Source: Lentimicrobium sp. L6 (GTDB lineage Bacteria > Bacteroidota > Bacteroidia > Bacteroidales > UBA12170). Taken from it: a DNA stretch of 64,000 nt. The notes beneath the pieces are model-generated. The model made no database searches, was not told where the DNA came from, and was given only the letters and a program-made list of their open reading frames with translations. Shown here in pieces: positions 62,486 to 64,000 of this stretch (its first letter is position 1; every line of letters starts with the position of its first letter). The translations under genes were made by a program, and so were the position numbers. The stretch is from the NCBI RefSeq assembly GCF_013166655.1, contig NZ_JABKCA010000022.1:1-64000 (forward strand). The letters run 5' to 3'.

Positions 62486-63244
62486 TTATCTATATTTTGA
62501 TTGTTTTAATCTTTTAGTTAATTCTGTAGAGAATACAAAATCATTTAATATTTCATTATCTGAATCTAGAATTTCATCTCGGTTTCCTTGCCAACAAATT
62601 TGGCCTTCATTTACAAATGAAATATGATCCCCTATCTTTAAAACAGAATTCATATCATGGGTATTCACAATGGTCACAATATCATATTCCTCAGTAATCT
62701 CGGCAATTAAGTCATCGATCACACCTGCTGTATTAGGATCAAGTCCACTATTGGGTTCATCACAAAACAGGTACTTTGGACTATTGGAGATGGCACGAGC
62801 TATGGCAACACGTTTAATCATTCCACCACTCAATTCTCCTGGCATTAATTTATTAGAATTAACCAATTTTACTCGTTCTAAAACTAGATTTACTCGTTCG
62901 AGCTTTTCTTCTTCGCTCATGGTGGTAAACATATTGAGAGGAAACATCACGTTATCTTCCACATTATAGCTATCGAATAAAGCTCCTCCTTGAAATAACA
63001 TTCCAATCTCTTTTCGAATCTGTTTGCGGTCTTTCATTTTCATTTCTGAAAAGTTTCGACCATCAAAATCGATATGACCATCGTCTACCTCATGTAATCC
63101 GACCAAACATTTCAATAGAACAGTTTTCCCTGCCCCACTCTTACCAATAATTAGGTTATTCTTTCCTTTCTCAAATTGAGCAGAAACAGATTTTAGAACT
63201 TGATGTTCTCCAAAGCTCTTCGATATATTTATGGCTTCAATCAT
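62486..63244 (-). CDS. ABC transporter ATPase, MlaF-like (phospholipid transport)
   Basis: A 252-residue ATPase. Walker A is GKSGAGKT (34-41), the Q-loop is 'LFQGGALFD', the signature is LSGGM and Walker B is 'YLFCDEPNSGLDP'. The Q-loop sequence and linkage to an MlaE-type permease place it in the MlaF/Ttg2A branch that maintains outer membrane lipid asymmetry. Its start overlaps the permease stop codon by four bases. Confidence 0.9.
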   Translation of the reverse strand: MIEAINISKSFGEHQVLKSVSAQFEKGKNNLIIGKSGAGKTVLLKCLVGLHEVDDGHIDFDGRNFSEMKMKDRKQIRKEIGMLFQGGALFDSYNVEDNVMFPLNMFTTMSEEEKLERVNLVLERVKLVNSNKLMPGELSGGMIKRVAIARAISNSPKYLFCDEPNSGLDPNTAGVIDDLIAEITEEYDIVTIVNTHDMNSVLKIGDHISFVNEGQICWQGNRDEILDSDNEILNDFVFSTELTKRLKQSKYR

Positions 63245-63981
63245 ATTAAAATAGTTTGTGTTAAAATTAGATTGAAAACAATTATTAAAATACTGGCATA
63301 AACTACAGCTTTAGTACTGGCACGCCCCACCTCAATAGAACCTCCTTTGATAATATACCCTTGAAACCCTGCAATGCTCACAATGATAATAGCAAACACC
63401 ACCGTTTTAATTAAAGCATAAAACACGGTGAAAGCATCGAACCAAGATCTCAAACCCTGTATATATTCATCAGGGGTGAAAAGATTAGTTAGAGAAGCTA
63501 CTATAAAACCACCAAAAATACTGACCACCATAGAGAACACAATTAATGCTGGATGAATTAGAATGGCTGCAATGAGCTTAGGGAATACCAAAAAGTTTGC
63601 TGGATTTATTCCCATGATTTCTAGGGCATCAATTTGTTCTGTCACTCTCATGGTTCCTACTTGTGAAGCAATACTAGAACCTACTTTTCCGGCCAGAATC
63701 AAACTAATCATGGTAGGACTAAATTCCAAAATGGCCATTTCCCTGGTGGAATAACCAATCATTTTCATAGGAATAAGAGGATTGTCAAGATTATAAGCTA
63801 CTAATATAGATACTACAGCTCCCATAAACACAGAGATGATAACTACTATGCCAAAAGAATCTACACCAATAGCATAAAACTCGGTCATCAATTGCTTATA
63901 AAACACTTTACGCTTCTCTGGCTTAGATAAAACTTGCCACATAAATAACAGATACCTACCTGTTTGTTGAAAAAAATTCAT
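63241..63981 (-). CDS. ABC transporter permease, MlaE-like
   Basis: A 246-residue permease with about six hydrophobic segments. The MlaE signature block is present: 'LEFSPTMISLILAGKVGSS' followed by 'GTMRVTEQIDALEIMGI'. The ATG at 63981 was chosen. A TTG two codons earlier (63987) adds only two residues. The MlaD-type substrate-binding gene is not in the window and, if linked, would not be upstream within the last 19 bp. It is translationally coupled to the ATPase. Confidence 0.9.
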   Translation of the reverse strand: MNFFQQTGRYLLFMWQVLSKPEKRKVFYKQLMTEFYAIGVDSFGIVVIISVFMGAVVSILVAYNLDNPLIPMKMIGYSTREMAILEFSPTMISLILAGKVGSSIASQVGTMRVTEQIDALEIMGINPANFLVFPKLIAAILIHPALIVFSMVVSIFGGFIVASLTNLFTPDEYIQGLRSWFDAFTVFYALIKTVVFAIIIVSIAGFQGYIIKGGSIEVGRASTKAVVYASILIIVFNLILTQTILI

Positions 63982-64000
63982 CTGCAATTTTTGTTTCTAT

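Overview
The window reads as chromosomal DNA of a low-GC member of the Bacteroidota, probably a Bacteroidales/Marinilabiliales-like, anaerobic or microaerobic lineage (the order is inference). The support is a secreted protein with a type IX secretion (T9SS) C-terminal sorting domain, promoters of the Bacteroidota form TTG-N17-23-TAnnTTTG, MraY with a lineage-type insertion, FtsZ ending in a Bacteroidota-type tail, an RprX/RprY-like two-component pair, and a GlsB/GlsA-like pair for glycine lipids. There is no rRNA, CRISPR array, prophage or transposase gene. One tRNA gene (Pro, anticodon GGG) is present.

Layout. (1) 1-5.3 kb, minus strand: a T9SS cargo protein with two near-identical modules, then glsA-glsB-engB. 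(2) 5.8-22.1 kb, plus strand: a complete division and cell wall (dcw) cluster, mraZ-rsmH-ftsL-ftsI-murE-mraY-murD-ftsW-murG-murC-ftsQ-ftsA-ftsZ, with MraZ-box-like repeats in front and a terminator behind, then a palindrome-rich gap, a YqeY-like gene and tRNA-Pro. (3) 22.7-37.6 kb: a purine/uric-acid type catabolic locus related to the Escherichia coli yge/ygf region. It holds ygeY and ygeW (plus), hyuA, ssnA, an XdhD-like molybdenum hydroxylase, two fold-type II PLP enzymes and ygfK (minus), and mocA/ygfJ (plus). Hydroxylation (XdhD), deamination (SsnA), cyclic amide opening (HyuA), carbamoyl transfer (YgeW), peptidase-like hydrolysis (YgeY) and PLP chemistry could together take a purine to ammonia, CO2 and small acids. 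YgfK would move electrons and MocA would finish the molybdenum cofactor. The gaps in this locus carry different short palindromes, and one of them has replaced the 3' end of hyuA.

(4) 37.7-44.9 kb: mixed housekeeping genes (EamA transporter, BaiN/HI0933 flavoprotein, DUF3137 protein, methyltransferase, ArnT-like glycosyltransferase, MTA phosphorylase). (5) 45.0-50.5 kb, plus strand: a tightly packed run of DUF2520 protein, kdsC, UbiA-family prenyltransferase, maf, DUF502 protein, surE and lpxB, linking envelope lipid/LPS synthesis with nucleotide housekeeping. (6) 50.5-61.7 kb: a secreted S9 peptidase, two adjacent paralogous cytosolic histidine kinases with an unusual duplicated N-terminal module, kbl, a trypsin-like lipoprotein, and an RprXY-like two-component pair. 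(7) 61.7-64 kb: a candidate small RNA, then (minus) mlaE-like permease, mlaF-like ATPase and a CvpA-family protein.

The observations most worth pursuing are the purine locus in its rearranged form (ygeX and ygfM missing, two other PLP enzymes present, hyuA truncated at a palindrome), the pair of orphan cytosolic kinases with tandem STAS-like modules, and the promoter-plus-terminator unit at 61.77-61.92 kb that looks like an unannotated sRNA.
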